From assembly GCA_904066235.2 (NCBI GenBank), contig CAJFCV020000005.1, positions 10,101,501-10,165,500 on the forward strand: a stretch of DNA of 64,000 nucleotides, written 5' to 3'. Below, in pieces: positions 1-12,650 of the stretch. Each line of letters starts with the position of its first letter. The stretch's first letter is position 1. The notes beneath the pieces are model-generated. The model saw only the letters and a list, made by a program, of their open reading frames with translations, had not been told where the DNA came from and did not search any database. The DNA comes from Bursaphelenchus xylophilus. Taxonomy: Eukaryota; Nematoda; Chromadorea; Rhabditida; Aphelenchoididae. Both the position numbers and the translations under genes were made by a program.

Positions 1-340
1 AAAATCCAAGACTCCAAACCAAAAAATGTGTATCCAAAATTGGGAAGAAATAAAAAAATAGAGATTTCTCAAGTATTGACGCATGGCCAATTCACAAGAC
101 GTACGAAAAAAATTAATGAGATTAGTGCTTCATAGAGTTATGCATTTTCATAAAGTGCGTGGACATTTCGTCGCGTTTTGCACCGTGTATAATGTATCGG
201 AATTTGCACTGTGCGTTAGCGATAAACGTGGAAAAAAGTTTAAAATGCACTGTGGAGTCCTTGCAGTTTACGAAAGTACTACTCCTCTCCTGGGTTATGA
301 ATCAAAGTCCATAAATTCAAAAAAAAATCTAATTTTTTAC

Positions 341-2355
341 CTGATCGTTCCGTGGCAAGTTGCCGAAGGGCCCAAAGTATTTAACCAGCACATTGTAGAG
401 GTCTTCTATTACCGCACACTCGAGTTTGAAAATATCTGTCTTTTTGGTTGTGATGAACTGAAAGAAGACTTGTTGATTTAGCCGGACCACATGCGTTTTA
501 AAAAATATATTATACGTACAAGGGGACCTCTGTACAACGAGATGAAATATTTATATATTTTTTGTTTAATATCAGTCTTTCGGGAAAATAATGGGGATCC
601 GACGCTCGACTGCAGCGAGTCTTGACAGTTTTTCTCCACAAATCCACATTATTTCCTCGACGGACTGATAAAAGGATTCCATACTAAAGAAGATTTTTTT
701 GGATAAAGTATGACCCTCAAGAGCTCGGAAATGTTAAAGAAATGCATAAGAAACAAGTCTATCTGGTGTAACAATCTAATCGCCCGCACTTTCGCACCGA
801 GAACGGCCTTGAAACAGTCCAAGTTCATCAATATTTTGTGTCTTTCAAAAAGATACAAAGCAATGATTTGATTTTCAAATGAAGAAGAGTCTAACCTTAA
901 TTTTGGGCATAAAGGGCAACGGAAATGTGCGATAAGTCTTTCTAGAAGCGTTCGTAAAGTGCTTGACACAAAGCAAAAATCGCGACAAGAACTAATGAAG
1001 AATTCAGCGGAATTTTAGCCCGCAATTCAGCATAGGGGTTTATAGATTCAAAATTTCATAGGTCCAACGCTCGCTAATAGCTTTCAATTTGGATAAGGCT
1101 CTTATTAACAAGTTGAAGTTGCACAGACATTGAAATGAACAACTTTTTTTAGGCAAAACTTAGCTCTTATAAAAATGTACCAACTTACGACTCCATGCGA
1201 GAAATCTGCCTCCGGATGCTGCCTTTTGATGACCTCGTGTTGCGCTGCATGATACTTTGTGAGCCCTTCGACGAGTTTTGTCAGCAACGGCAAGTTTAGA
1301 AAGTCCGGTTTTGGGATCTGCTTCTCTGTACTAGCTTTCAACTGTTCCTCATCGACTAAAGATTGCAGATAAAAGTAAACACGATTAACCTACTTTTTAC
1401 ATGGACTCCGGCTTGTTCGCACTTCATGAAACGGCACGCCTTGCATTTGGTTCGGTCGGAGCGGTCTGAACGAACAATTCGTTACTAGAAATCGGCGGTA
1501 AATTTTCGAGAATATACGAGGTGTTTCCACTTTAAACTCACAAGGAAGTGTACAAGTTCGACGGTCAGATTTTAATGTAACTTGACGAGAATTTAGACTG
1601 TACCTTTTTGAAGTCATATACGAGATAAACGAGTTTCCTAGCTCGCGCTTCTCCTATACAACTCATATTTTTTGTAGGAGGCTTGGTAAAACATTTGGCG
1701 AGGTTTTTTGAATAGAAAGAGCAATGTTTCGGCCAAACATCAATCTATTTATATTGTTCAAAAATGGCACCGACATGTCCTGAAAATAATGTGAACATGT
1801 TGAGGTTTTGGGATGGCACATCATCGCTTTGTGACGGCTAGCGGTGGCTACAAAGATTGTTGAATATCTCGTCTGCGTCTGCAAAGCGCGAGCTAAAACT
1901 GCCACAAATTTATGTGGGATACATACTGAACGTGTGCAAAAAAAATATAGCCCGACCGTCGCACTTGGGAAACCTCCCTTGTCAGTCGTCAAAAAAATCA
2001 TCAAAAACACAAAAAAAACTTTGAAAAACGCCTCTTTTTTGGTTCACCTAATTAAAATACAAGGTTTGTAGCCGTAGAACATACCCTGTTTTATATCGCA
2101 TTTGTAGAGTCCAGTCAAGCATTTGTATCGCTTACTCTCCATGATGCATCGTTTGTAGAAGGAGGCGCAAGCGCGGCACACTTGTGCGCCAAAGTTGAAA
2201 TTGCCCGTCTCGTCCGAACACACAACGCACAGCATCCTCGGGCGTTTCGCCCTTGTCCGACTCGGTGTTCGATGCCGAATCATGGTCGCCGATGCGACCG
2301 GCTGCACCTCGGGCATTCGGAATTGAGTGGCGGTGACGGTCTTTACCTCCGGCAT
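341..2355 (-). CDS. Nuclear hormone receptor 1 (divergent nematode type), C-terminus beyond left edge
   Basis: A ligand-regulated transcription factor acting in the nucleus. Exons on the minus strand: 2355-2085, 1465-1394, 1355-1189 and 457-341; phases agree at every join. A 40-residue leader is followed by a C4 zinc-finger DNA-binding domain: CVVC, then CRACASFYKRC, then two more cysteines, then CKACRFMKC in the second exon. Exon 3 begins the ligand-binding domain and exon 4 encodes its helix 3-5 region (KYFGPFGNLPRNDQ). The 72-nt and 117-nt exons match those of the neighbouring receptor exactly, so the two are tandem paralogues. The remaining ligand-binding exons lie left of the window. The ATG is one base after a good acceptor (TTGCAG), which suggests trans-splicing. 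The intron between exons 1 and 2 holds a complete Tc5-like element, and the intron before exon 4 a TA-type MITE. Confidence 0.87.
573..667. mobile_element. MITE family 1A, diverged and short
   Basis: Ends CAGTCTTTCGGGAAAATAAT and its complement in about 95 bp, within an intron of receptor 1. Confidence 0.75.
1541..1981. mobile_element. Tc5-like MITE (family 2), complete, TSD TCA
   Basis: A 441-bp element beginning CAAGGAAGTGTACAAG and ending with the matching inverted repeat CTTGGGAAACCTCCCTTG. The trinucleotide TCA flanks both ends, a TNA duplication as made by Tc4/Tc5-type elements. It sits between exons 1 and 2 of receptor 1. Confidence 0.8.
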
Positions 2356-2356
2356 T

Positions 2357-2372
2357 CTGCAAGACCTCTACA
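2357..2372 (-). promoter_or_regulatory. Probable trans-splice acceptor of receptor 1
   Basis: GAGGTCTTGCAG immediately precedes the receptor 1 ATG on the minus strand, with only one base between AG and ATG. A cis-intron acceptor with an unseen upstream exon is the alternative. Confidence 0.5.
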
Positions 2373-2478
2373 AAAGAAAAGAACGTCGTATAATGACATT
2401 ACAGCAAGTACAAGGTATTCACGGTCCACAACCGATGAGAAATCGTTGTCGTACATGCAGAAACAGGGAGAAATAGTG

Positions 2479-2484
2479 TTTATT
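2479..2484 (-). terminator. Poly(A) signal AATAAA of receptor 2
   Basis: AATAAA on the minus strand, about 135 nt after the receptor 2 stop and about 120 nt before the receptor 1 splice acceptor. This is the spacing usual between genes of nematode operons. Confidence 0.6.
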
Positions 2485-2619
2485 CGGGGGCGAGGAAGGG
2501 TATTTTCGGTACTAGATATGGAATGTGCACTTATAACTGCCAGAGAGATCAGAATTGATAACTCCAGCAGGCAAGGGGATATCACAAAAATGCTTTTGTT
2601 TCTTCTTTGGCTTCTTGTA

Positions 2620-5600
2620 TCACTCTCCAATCTTCAACCTCATCAACTCCTCTTCGATGAGGCAATCGGAAAAGTCGGACTTGCCGTTGCGCAGAACTTT
2701 CAGCTGGGTGCGGGAGTGCGCGGTGTCCATGTGCATCTTCTGAAAAGGATGTGTAAAACAGACTGCAGTGATAAGGGCATGCCAGGTCGAAAGAGATTAT
2801 AAGAAAACTTTTTGTAAGAACGAGATAGCAAAGTATGGTTTTACCTAGCCAAAAAAGCGAAAAATGATTCTATTTTCTCCAATCGTCGCTGTTTTTAAAA
2901 CCGCTGCCGGCCCAGCGAGCCATAACGGCTAAGACAGCCATGGCAGTCAAAACACTTACATCAACTTTCCCGTAGAACATCATGAACTTGGTCAACCGTT
3001 CCGGAGCCTTGTCCCCAAACCGCTGCTTCAAGTGTATCGACCACTCCGCCATCACCCGGTCCTTGAAAGCCTTCATTTCTTTGGAGAGCAGGTCGCGGAA
3101 CTCAACTAAAGAAAGCGCAAAAATGCAAAAGCAGTGATGGCTTACTGTGTTTATATAACGCCAAGAACATCAGGACCACCGCGTCCGCTTTTTGCATCCC
3201 GAGCTTTTTGAACTCGTTGATGAGTCCCACGTACATCGGGGCCAACGGCATTATCGTCCTGAAACGAGTTGTAGAGACTTGAGCGTTCTATGCAACAGGT
3301 TCTGAATACAATAAAATCTCAAAGAATAAGCTCTTTTGTCTCTGACAGGCAAGGTCTTTACCGTTTGGCAAATAAAAATGGATAAAAACTGGTCGAAATT
3401 TGAAGCAGGATTTCCTAGGGCGTATACAAGATTTCTAAAGTTGTCAAAATATTGCGATTTTCGGCTTGAAAATTTGGGAGTAATTTACTACTGCAATGCA
3501 TTTTTCGTTCTACAAAGAGTCTCAACTTTTGTAAACCAACAAGGAAGTTGCAGTAATTTCCGATTCTGCGCATCGCATCGTCGCCCAGAAAATTAATCGC
3601 GTCGTGAAAAAATAAAGTTTTTCTTCATTTACCGCCGCGATTGACGCAGCAACATTATGCTCAATATTTTCCCAACAGACTGAAGAATGAGGGCCGTTCT
3701 GAACACAAAAAAAAAAAAATTTTTTGACGTATCTAAGCTTCTATGTTCGACGCTTGAAAGACTTTGTTTATCAGAAGCGCCAACAAAATAGACCTTACTT
3801 GAAATACCAGTCCATCTCGTCGGGGTTCAGATAGTCCTTAAACCACCACTTGAAGTTGATATTGGTCAGGTCGGCCCAGTAAACCGGCGAAAACACCACC
3901 TTCGGATCGGTGGTGCTGGGACAGACCTGACTCGTCAGACAGCACTCGTGGTAAAATCTAATCTCCGGGTGGGCAAGTGACAACACGTTGATCTGGAAGC
4001 GAAGAATTCTACGTGGTATGTTCGTATTTTCGTAAGGTGCATGAACATTTTTTGCTTCCGCACAGTGCATTCTGAGTTTTTCCCACGCTCATCGCTAGTG
4101 CACAGTGCGTTATCCTTTTTTGCACAGTGCAAACTTCAAAGAAGCCGTTTGAACTGTGCAAGTTCCTGGCGCCGCCGCGGTGACAATGAAACTTGCTTAT
4201 GTCGCAGCGATATTTCTATGCACAGTGCGAAAACAAAACAAGTGAAATGCACGGTGCAAAACGGAGTGCTTTGTGCGTAGTGCGGACCGCGACAAAAATA
4301 GGTTTTTTATGCACGGTGCAGTGGCAATCATCCATGCTCGTTATGAAAATATTGATGGTTCTGCTTACCCGATCATTTTGGCTCAACTTTTTAAAGGGTC
4401 CAAAGTGCTCAGTCAACATCCTCATCAACCCCTTGATGGACTGACAATCGGCTTCAAAAATGTAGCGCTTTTGAGGCGTAATGAACTAAAAAAATTGAAA
4501 CAGTTGCTACGTAAACATTATACATACATTGTCGCCATAGAAACTACTTGGCTTTAGTAATATTTTTTTTCAAAAAATGCTTAAGAGTGGCGAAAATTAC
4601 CGTTCCCATTGTGAAGTCGATGTTGGGATGCATTTTCTTGATGTTCTCGAGCTGATGGTCGCAATAAACGTCATAGCCTTCGACCATGCGTCTAAGGGCA
4701 GGTACAGATGAGTAGTCGGCGCCTCTATTGTTCCCACTGTAGAGGCCATTCCGAGTGTAGATTGTTTCATTTACTGAAACAATAAAATTGTACGGCCTAT
4801 ACATCTTTTAAGTGGGCCGAAACCTTTTCATTCATCAAGTTACAAAAGCTTACAATTTATTTGAATCATTAGTTCTTGACATTTCAGGTATCTGCACGCC
4901 TTACAAGGCAGGGTTTTGTCGTCCACTAAAATTTGAAAAAAAATAAAAGGGACAGGGAGCTTACAGTTGCGGACATTGCAGCTGAATTGGCCTCCTTTGC
5001 ACTTGTAGCGCTTGTTTTCGATGACGGCGCGTTTGAAAAACGAGGCGCAAGCGCGGCACGCCTGGAACGAGAATTGTTACTTGATGACCAATGGCTGTAG
5101 ACTGCAGCACTTTAAGTTTTACACCTTGCACGGTCAGGGCGCACTATGAATTTTATTATATATCATTCTGTCGGGAAAATAATGTGGATCCATCGCGCAT
5201 TGGAATCGCTCATCGTCGCCTTACGACGGCTAGCCACTGCAGAAGATTTGGTGGCGCGACCGCCGCAAGGCGAGACACTTCTCTGCTGCAAATCAACACT
5301 ATTTTTCCGGCAGTCAGATAATGCATTGCCACCGTTTGTAGAGAAATGACAAAATCTGTGTAAAGTGGCGCAATCATAATACGATTTTTTGGCCCACCTG
5401 GTGAGGGCCCTATTGCAACCTTAGATGGTTAAAAAGAGAGTAAAAAAAGTCATGAAGAACATCTACTATACGAAGAGATAGAGTGACACCCGTTTGCCCA
5501 ACTCTCTCGTGGTTTACTTATTTATATGCATAAATGTCTGATATAAATACTTAAATTTGATATAACTTTTCATCCCTAACCGCTTTACAGCCCTTCTACT

Positions 5601-5809
5601 GCCAAGTTTAATTTATGAAACTTTCATTACTAACTACAGGACTTGTTTATAAAAAAGTGACGAAATTTTTTCAAAACAACCGCAAAAAGGGAACCTAGAC
5701 TTACATTAGTTCCCAAATGTTTCGCTTTTGTCGCTTTTCCGCAGACCCCACAGCCGCTGAAGTCGGTGCGCGCATCCATGGAACCCGACCGACCCTTAAT
5801 GGAGGGCAT
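2620..5809 (-). CDS. Nuclear hormone receptor 2 (divergent nematode type), complete
   Basis: Nuclear transcription factor with a C4 zinc-finger domain and a ligand-binding domain. Exons (minus): 5809-5705, 5061-4965, 4925-4854, 4773-4601, 4485-4369, 3992-3799, 3258-3146, 3105-2960, 2739-2620, giving 378 residues in one consistent frame. Finger 1 is split by an intron: CGVC ends exon 1, ACRACASFFKRA opens exon 2; exon 3 carries CKACRYLKC. Exons 4-9 form the ligand-binding domain, with TEHFGPFKKLSQNDR in exon 5 and FKDRVMAEWSIHLKQRFGD in exon 8, a segment conserved in receptor 3. The ATG lies one base after TTTTTAG, so it is either trans-spliced or has a further 5' exon. A poly(A) signal and the start of receptor 1 follow within 265 bp, so the pair is probably an operon with this gene first. 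Confidence 0.9.
4015..4330. repeat. Cluster of GCAC(A/G)GTGC palindromes
   Basis: The palindrome GCACAGTGC or GCACGGTGC recurs many times in this intron of receptor 2. The same dispersed repeat occurs near 130-270 (homologous intron of receptor 1, opposite orientation), 6050-6235, 17095-17160 and 55785-55870. Confidence 0.6.
5163..5319. mobile_element. MITE family 1A
   Basis: Left end CATTCTGTCGGGAAAATAAT is clear; the right end is degenerate. It lies in the first intron of receptor 2. Confidence 0.75.
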
Positions 5810-6260
5810 CCTAAAAACCTCAATTTAGTCCGACAATAACTCGAATATTAACATTAAACACGATACGTATACACATAAAGGCCTTTGACGGGTTTGTCTA
5901 AAATTTCCAAAACCGCTGTAAATATTTGTTTTCCCTTGGAATTGTAGTCTATCCTCTGAACAAATAAGAGTGCAAAAAGTCGGTGCGGGCCGTGACATTG
6001 AAATACCAAGGATTTGGCGTAGGTGGGTTGAAAAGTCTTGACATGTCTTTGCACTGTGCGGTAGGCATTGCTAATTTCCTTTGCGTGACAAACCAATCTG
6101 CACGGAGCCAATGAATTTTGTGTGCGAGAGCTATGCGTCAACTGTCCTTTTCAGGGACTGTTTTGCACGGTGCATGGGCGTTGCGCACAGAAAATTTTAA
6201 CTAGGATGCAACAACGTCTTTGCACCGTGCAGAAATATCAATAGTTTTTAACCCTTCTTT

Positions 6261-6413
6261 TCAGTCTGTCGGGAAAATAATGTGGGTGTGTCGCAGTAAA
6301 ATTTTTCGCCTTCTCACAGTCGCAAATCAAATCTCCAGCCACGGCTTGCCGTTGCAACGTAAAGATGGGAAATCCCAAGGCTCGACGAATTCACATTATT
6401 TTCCCGACAGACT
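6261..6413. mobile_element. MITE family 1A
   Basis: Both inverted ends (TCAGTCTGTCGGGAAAATAA and complement) are intact, upstream of receptor 2. Confidence 0.85.
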
Positions 6414-6720
6414 AGTGGTAACCTTAGACAATGTAATAAGCGACAGTTTCGTAACCCTTCAACCAGGTCTTCTATTTGTCATCAAAATTGGTAAAAGACT
6501 TTGTTGAGTCAAGTATACCTTTTTTGGGTCAAGTCTCGCTTCCTCCGATATGAATTCCCAGAGAGGCTTTGTTTGGTTGTCCTTGATACAGTATGTCGCT
6601 TTCTAGAAGGAATTGGGTTTTAGTTGAACTCAACTTACCCTAGGAGTGGTCTAACATAGAACTCTCAGACGCCAGTGTCGAATCGGCACGGTTAAAGTAG
6701 GTTGGCCAAACACCTGCAAC
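6414..6720. repeat. Dispersed repeat shared with 30322-30600
   Basis: Similar sequence occurs at about 30322-30600, in both places just beyond a 1A element. On the minus strand a short open stretch with acceptor and donor (ending EEARLDPKK) is visible here but is broken in the other copy. It may be a relic of a gene captured by a repeat. I recognise no family. Confidence 0.5.
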
Positions 6721-7323
6721 AAATGTGATATTGTATGAGTCAATTGAGCATGTGTAGCAGTTTACTTTTGGGGGATTTAATTGGTTGACCCGAGCTTTCA
6801 AAGACGTTTAAGGAACCTTACGTAATTGAAGTTATATGGCCTTATATGGGTCAAAATAAGTGTTCTACCACAGTTAAACAACTCCGCACAGTTACTCGAA
6901 AAGGATCAAAAAAATACTCGTTATAGAAGGGTATCGTTGTACGGAGGTTCGTTTCGACCTAGGATTAAGCGGCTAAGAACTTCTGTAAATGTTCGTTATA
7001 GACAGGTTTGTATGTCATCGTATTTTTTTTTTTTTATTTCTGCTCATTTCTGCTGATTACATCACATCTGTGGTCTCGCTTTTGAGCACCGGTTCTATTA
7101 ATATTATACATAGAAAGACACAAGATAATCTCGGCGCTTTTTCCTGTACAATTCCCCTTCTCACTAGCCACGATGCATCGCGATGCTAGTGATACGCGCT
7201 CAAACCCGAAGAAAAAGGAGTGGCAATCTTCTGAATTGAAAAAAGAGGATCGTCAAGTCTGTTTGTCTTGCTTCTAATCTAGCCTAGAGCAGAAAAAAGA
7301 TCGGTTCTGAATTACTTTTAATA

Positions 7324-8555
7324 CAGGGTGACCCAAAATAACGGAGACAAAAGATTTCCCGTTTTTTCTGCGACTTATGAAGATTCATGAGTGATTCCTT
7401 ATTTATATTACAGTACCACGTTAGTGTAGTTTTATATACCGGAATTTTTGTTGTACGACGCTCTTGTGCCTTGAACCACATCAATATATCCGGTTGACTC
7501 GGAGCTTTCTGCCCGTGGGGTCTTTTTGCAAGAAAGCTGCCTTACTCAAAAAAGAAAATTCGGAATAGTTTGAGATTTGCTGTGCTTAGCTATCATAATA
7601 TGGCCTTTAAAACGGGCCATCGTACTAAGCTCAACTATCGATGGTTCAAAAGTTACAGCCGAGTATTTTCAGGCAGTTGAAGTGCAAAAATCGGCCTTTT
7701 TTGAAAATGTAGGCGTAAAAAGGAGTTTAAACGTTAGATAAGGCAAAATGTAATATGAGTTACTAGAACATGATTAAAGGAACACCATAGAACCAAAAGA
7801 GAAACATTTTGTAACTTCTACGGAATGCTATTTGGTAGTCACTAGGATTCTGCCTTATTTTTGCCGCAGGCGGAATACCAGTCGAGCCGGTGACACATAA
7901 AGACCGAAAGTGCCCTAGGCTGATTCTCAAGAGTCGTATTCATAAGTGTACAGGAGCAGAATGCGCCGTTTTTATCTATCTTGTCATTTTGTTATCGATA
8001 ACCCATCTTTCTCAAAGCCGCGTGCCATGGGGTAGTTCTGGGCGAGAAACTTGTTAAGGAAAATCTGTTGCAACCAGCAAGCAATCACAGCGTTTTCCAG
8101 AATTATTGTATTTATGAATAGAATACGTTCTAGCGGTTTTAGCTTTATTCTAAAAAAACTGAATTTTTTATCGAAAAAATTTGGAAAAAATTGCGATCTT
8201 CAATGTTGAGATCGGTACCACCGTAGAAATAAAAACCGTAGCCCAGAAACCTACATAACTGCTTGCTTAGAGACGTAGTAGTCTAGCAAAACAAATGAAC
8301 TTGCCATTTCTGCGGCTGTAGTACAGCCATGCTCTACACAACACAAAGGAACCAAAATTGAGGGCCAAAAAAACGGCGCAAGGCATTTTTGTTAAGCTGT
8401 AACTTTTTACTGCGACATGATGACTCCGCCAAATTTTCGTGAATTATAGAGAAAGTCTTATAGAATATTACCCACTGTCGCTTGTGTTTTTATAACGCCC
8501 GGGTTTCGCGGTGGGACTCTTCAAAAATTTGTCTCCGTTATTTTGGGTCACCCTG
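7324..8555. mobile_element. Mariner/Tc1-like element, 1.23 kb, no intact transposase
   Basis: Begins CAGGGTGACCCAAAATAACG and ends with its exact complement; about 28 bp are inverted at each end and TA flanks both. CAGGGTG ends with TA duplications are typical of mariner-like transposons. The interior has many stops in all frames, so it is a dead or non-autonomous copy. No host gene is visible. Confidence 0.8.
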
Positions 8556-10970
8556 TAAAACGGGCAAAGATTTAACGACGTTGTAAAAGGCAAAGCTTGA
8601 GACGCGCATTTCAACATTACAAACTCACCATTACCGAGTTGAAAAGTTCACAAATCTCCGATAGTCTGCGTAAGCATTCTCGAACACCTACAAAAGCAAT
8701 ATTAATCTCTGTATATGTCTATATACATAATAGCATAACAAGAAAAGTGCTTCAAATGCGAAGCTCAGGTTTTCTTCAAATGTGGCTGGCCCGTTGGGTC
8801 TAGGCCACATATCAATTAAGAAAAAAATTTAGTTCGCGCTTTGCACACGCAGTCGAGATATTTAACGATTCTTGCGGTCGAAAGGTTCAAAAGCAGATTG
8901 CAATCATAAAAGACACCTTTTTTGCGGTTTCTTCGCCAGCTTCTCATAAAAAATTGATTCTGCGTAAAAAACTACCATCTACAGTTTGACATGAGCAAGC
9001 TAGGAACATTGCTCATGCCATAGAAAAAAATATCTAAATTTACGCCAAATTTCATTCAAATCTGAGCGGCGCACTTTGAACAATTCCCATGTAAAAAACC
9101 GTTTTCCCGACAACCCAAAAGCTCGGTGAAAGCTACAATAAAGCAAGTTGGGGAATGGAAAAGAGAGAAAATGATTGCCGCCAACCAAACGTCACGTTAA
9201 AACCGAATGGGAATAACGATGTTAAAATTGGGGAGAAAAAGCGTTGGCGCGATAATCGTTAACACTTCTTTTCGAGAAAAACAGATTGCAAACAAGAGAA
9301 CAGTCTCCAAAAAATGATGTAATACATATTCAAATGTATACTACGAGGCTACTTTTATTCTAGCAAGGAGTGGCGGGGAAATATTAGTAACCGTAGTTTG
9401 GGAAGCTTGTAGAGAAAATATGATGACAAGAGAAGTGTCATTTACTACTATACAGTCGTTCCTGGAAGTGCGTAGACTCTTTTTGGCAATATCTTTGCCA
9501 GTTTCGCGTGGAAAAAATTTTTATTTTTTGTGGAGATATTATTATTTGTGAAAGAAATATATATGAAACCTTTAGTGATAAAATTCGCAAAATAATGTTC
9601 TATTTTCGCCATTTTTTGACCAAAAACTCTTGGTAGTTTCTGCAAAACGCAAACTAAAAAATATCGGAAACGTCATAGAAAAAAACGTCTAAATTTGCGC
9701 CAAGCTTTTCTCAAAGTCTAAGAGCAGAGCTTGCTCTTCCATTTAACTTTTTTGGGCTCCTTTTTTGATAAAAATTCAAAGCTTGGTACTACATTATCTA
9801 AAACAATAAAATTTTTGGTAAAACAAGCCTCTAAAGGGTGAAACAAACCAAGAAATTGTCAAAGACGAAACGCTCTCACGTTTCTTTCGAGAAAAAGAAA
9901 AGGTAACGAAAAAAGAAAATAATCATTTTTTTGTTCTCTTGGCTTCCCAAAGAAAAAAAGACATACTAAAAAACCCCTCTTTTTCCTCAACCTTGTAATC
10001 TTTCTTTAATTCAAGAAAAGATTATAAGGTGCCCAAAGGGCAATTTTTATTACATTTCAATGAAACTTGTTACAAATTTGAGTTATAAATATTTTAATGA
10101 TACTTGTAAAATTTTTAAAAAACACGTGCGAAATTGCCATCTCGCCGCTTGCAGAATCGACCGAGATTTTTGGTACGAAACTTAGCCAAAATTGGACATT
10201 TTTCGCTAGTTGATCCATGAAAAATTTCGGCCGCATTTTGGTGATTTTAAAAAATTTGGAAAAGATATTGTGGAGTTCCATATGCATTTCACAAAAAATA
10301 GGCTTTTTTCAATAAAACTATAATAGCAAAAAATTCGGCCACAGAGATTTTTGAATGTCGGCTGTTCCCGTAAACCGCGAGTTGAAAATTTCAGGAATTT
10401 ATTTGAGGCCTAGCCCCAACTTTTGTGCAAAATTTACAGAGAATCAAGAAGTTGGACTTGGAGAACTATCCTATGTTAATATGCAATATAAAGAAAAAAG
10501 TTATTGGCAGTTTCACCTTAGTCAAATTGATTTTAAGACACATTTAACGGAGGGAAAAAGCCGAAAGAATTCTTTCGCCAGACTACAGAGCACCGAACAA
10601 AGTGCAAGGTCTTTATGCAATGTGGGCGTCTTTTGGTGACAATTTTTAACATCATTAAAGAAGTTCCTCAACGAAAACAAAATCAAAATTTCCATGGTTA
10701 TATAATGTTGACAGTAGGAACTAAATTTAGAGTTAAATTCACAAACCAAACCCCTGTGGAAGTATGCCTCACAAAGACAAACAAATGACACCATCGTTTT
10801 CCTAAAAATGAAAACAAAAATATCCTCAAAACTGCAAAAAAATATCCAATTTCCATCAGTTCCGCTTCAAAAGATTCGGAGGTCTCTGTAGCACCGAAAT
10901 CATGAAATATAAAATAAATAATTGGCCTTATGGCTGACAAGGGTGGTGTCCAAAGTTCAACGCTTATTGT
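8556..10970. other. No gene seen; AT-rich with repeat fragments
   Basis: Short degenerate pieces of the Tc5-like family are scattered here (for example CGCGAGCT-like and AAATTTGCGCCAAG blocks). Open frames are short and not protein-like. Confidence 0.5.
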
Positions 10971-11125
10971 CAGTCTGTCGGGCAAATAACGGGTCGGCAA
11001 AATTTTTCGTCTCGTCGAAAAACTGGTGAAGTCGCGCACCAAATCTCCACTTGCGGCTAGCCATCGCAAAGCGATAATGGGTGATTCCAAGACACGACGA
11101 ATCGCGTTATTTTCCCGACAAGCTG
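10970..11125. mobile_element. MITE family 1A
   Basis: Left end CAGTCTGTCGGGCAAATAAC, right end TTATTTTCCCGACAAGCTGA. Confidence 0.8.
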
Positions 11126-11360
11126 ATAACAGAATCTCAATTTCTAAACATCTTGGCTCGTGCTTTACAACGACGATTTTTGTGGCCGAGAAAGCACGTA
11201 AAACGCGGAAAGCGGTTACAGAGAAAAGACATTTTTTTGAAAATTTTGGGAGGAAGAGTTGACCGTTGACCACCCAAGGGGAAAGACTTGACTCATTTTG
11301 CAATCTGTTGCGACGTATTTTACAAAAACCCAATCAGAATTTATGACAAGTTTTATCTAA

Positions 11361-11809
11361 CAAGGGAAGTACCCCAAGTGCGACGCTCAGATTTTGATGA
11401 AACTTGGCACAAAGTTAGAATAATTTTTTCTAAGATATATGCGAGAATCCTAGCTCGTGCTTTGCAGAAACAACCGAGATTTTTAGATCGAAAGTCGGCC
11501 AAAATTTAGGACTTTTTGCCGAATTTCGGCACGAAAAGTTTCACGCCTATTTCTCCTGTAAAGGATAATGTTTCTACAAAAAATCAAATTTTTCCGCACG
11601 AAACTGCCAAAGTTATGGCCAAAAAGCGGGTTTCTCTGTGACCGCTCTCCACGTTTAGCGTGCTCTCTCGGCGGCAAAGATCGTTCTATATCTCGGCGGT
11701 GCCCGCAAAGCGCGAGCTAAAACTTTCAGGAATTGATATTTAGTCCATACCCGACGTGTGTGCAAAATTTAAAGAAAATCTGAGCGTCGCACTTGGGGTA
11801 CTTCCCCTG
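11361..11809. mobile_element. Tc5-like MITE (family 2), complete, TSD TAA
   Basis: A 449-bp element with ends CAAGGGAAGTACCCCAAGTG and complement; the inverted repeat continues through GCGACGCTCAGATTTT. TAA is present on both sides. This is the best-preserved copy in the window. Confidence 0.85.
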
Positions 11810-12216
11810 TAAATCGCACTCTAAATTCCCTAGTTAGCTCAGAAATAAAATCGTTTTCTAGTGTAGTTTGAGCATTTTTCTGCAAACTCTGCTGTTTACC
11901 ATACAGTGCCAGTTAATTTCGTGTTTACTCATTGGTCAGCTGCGTAAGGCTACAAAGCAAGGTTCATTTTTAATTTTATTAGGTCAGTGGTTGTTTACAA
12001 GTACGAAAAACGATTGCTGCAGCTTAGAACACCTCTACATCATACAGTAAATCGAGAGAACTCATTGGGAACCTAATGTAAAAGGGTGTAAACCACTAAA
12101 ATGCATGTAAACTCCCATTGACGAGCTCACAAATATGTTGATGCGTGCTTTGTAGAGACAACTGGATAATTATCAATTCCCTTGGTCGCAACGGCGAGAT
12201 TAGAAACGATAATTAA

Positions 12217-12650
12217 CGAGGGGAGTACCTCGACGCTCAGATTCTCTTTAAAATTTGCACACATTTTGGGTATAAGCCACATATCAATTCATGAAAATTT
12301 TAGCTCGCGCATTGCAGGCGCAGCCGGCATTTTTAACTATCCTTGGAGCCGAGAGAGCACGCGAAACGCGGAGAGTCGTCAGAGAAAGGAAAATTTTGGC
12401 CATATGTTTTACAATTTCGCGCGGAAAAAATGATTTTTTTTATGGAAACATTATCTTCAAAGGCACGAAACTTTTCATACCAAAATTTTCAAAAATGTGT
12501 CATATTTTTTCCGACTTACAACCTAAACATGTTAGTCGTTTTTTAAAAAGCGCAAGCTACAGATCTCGCATATATTTCAGCAAAAAATTATTCTACATTT
12601 ATGCTGAGTTTCATCAAAATTTGAGTGTTGCATTTGGGGTACTTCCCTTG
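12217..12650. mobile_element. Tc5-like MITE (family 2), TSD TAA
   Basis: Starts CGAGGGGAGTACCTCGACGC, ends GGGTACTTCCCTTG, with TAA flanking both ends. Confidence 0.75.

Noticed and set aside
83..481. 132-codon plus-strand open frame
   Set aside because: It is antisense to exon 4 of receptor 1 and runs through GCACGTGC-type repeats; splice sites and similarity support the minus strand.
2182..2802. 206-codon plus-strand open frame
   Set aside because: Antisense to the zinc-finger exon of receptor 1 and the last exon of receptor 2.
10698..11333. 211-codon minus-strand open frame
   Set aside because: Passes through a 1A MITE and other repeat sequence; no domain pattern.
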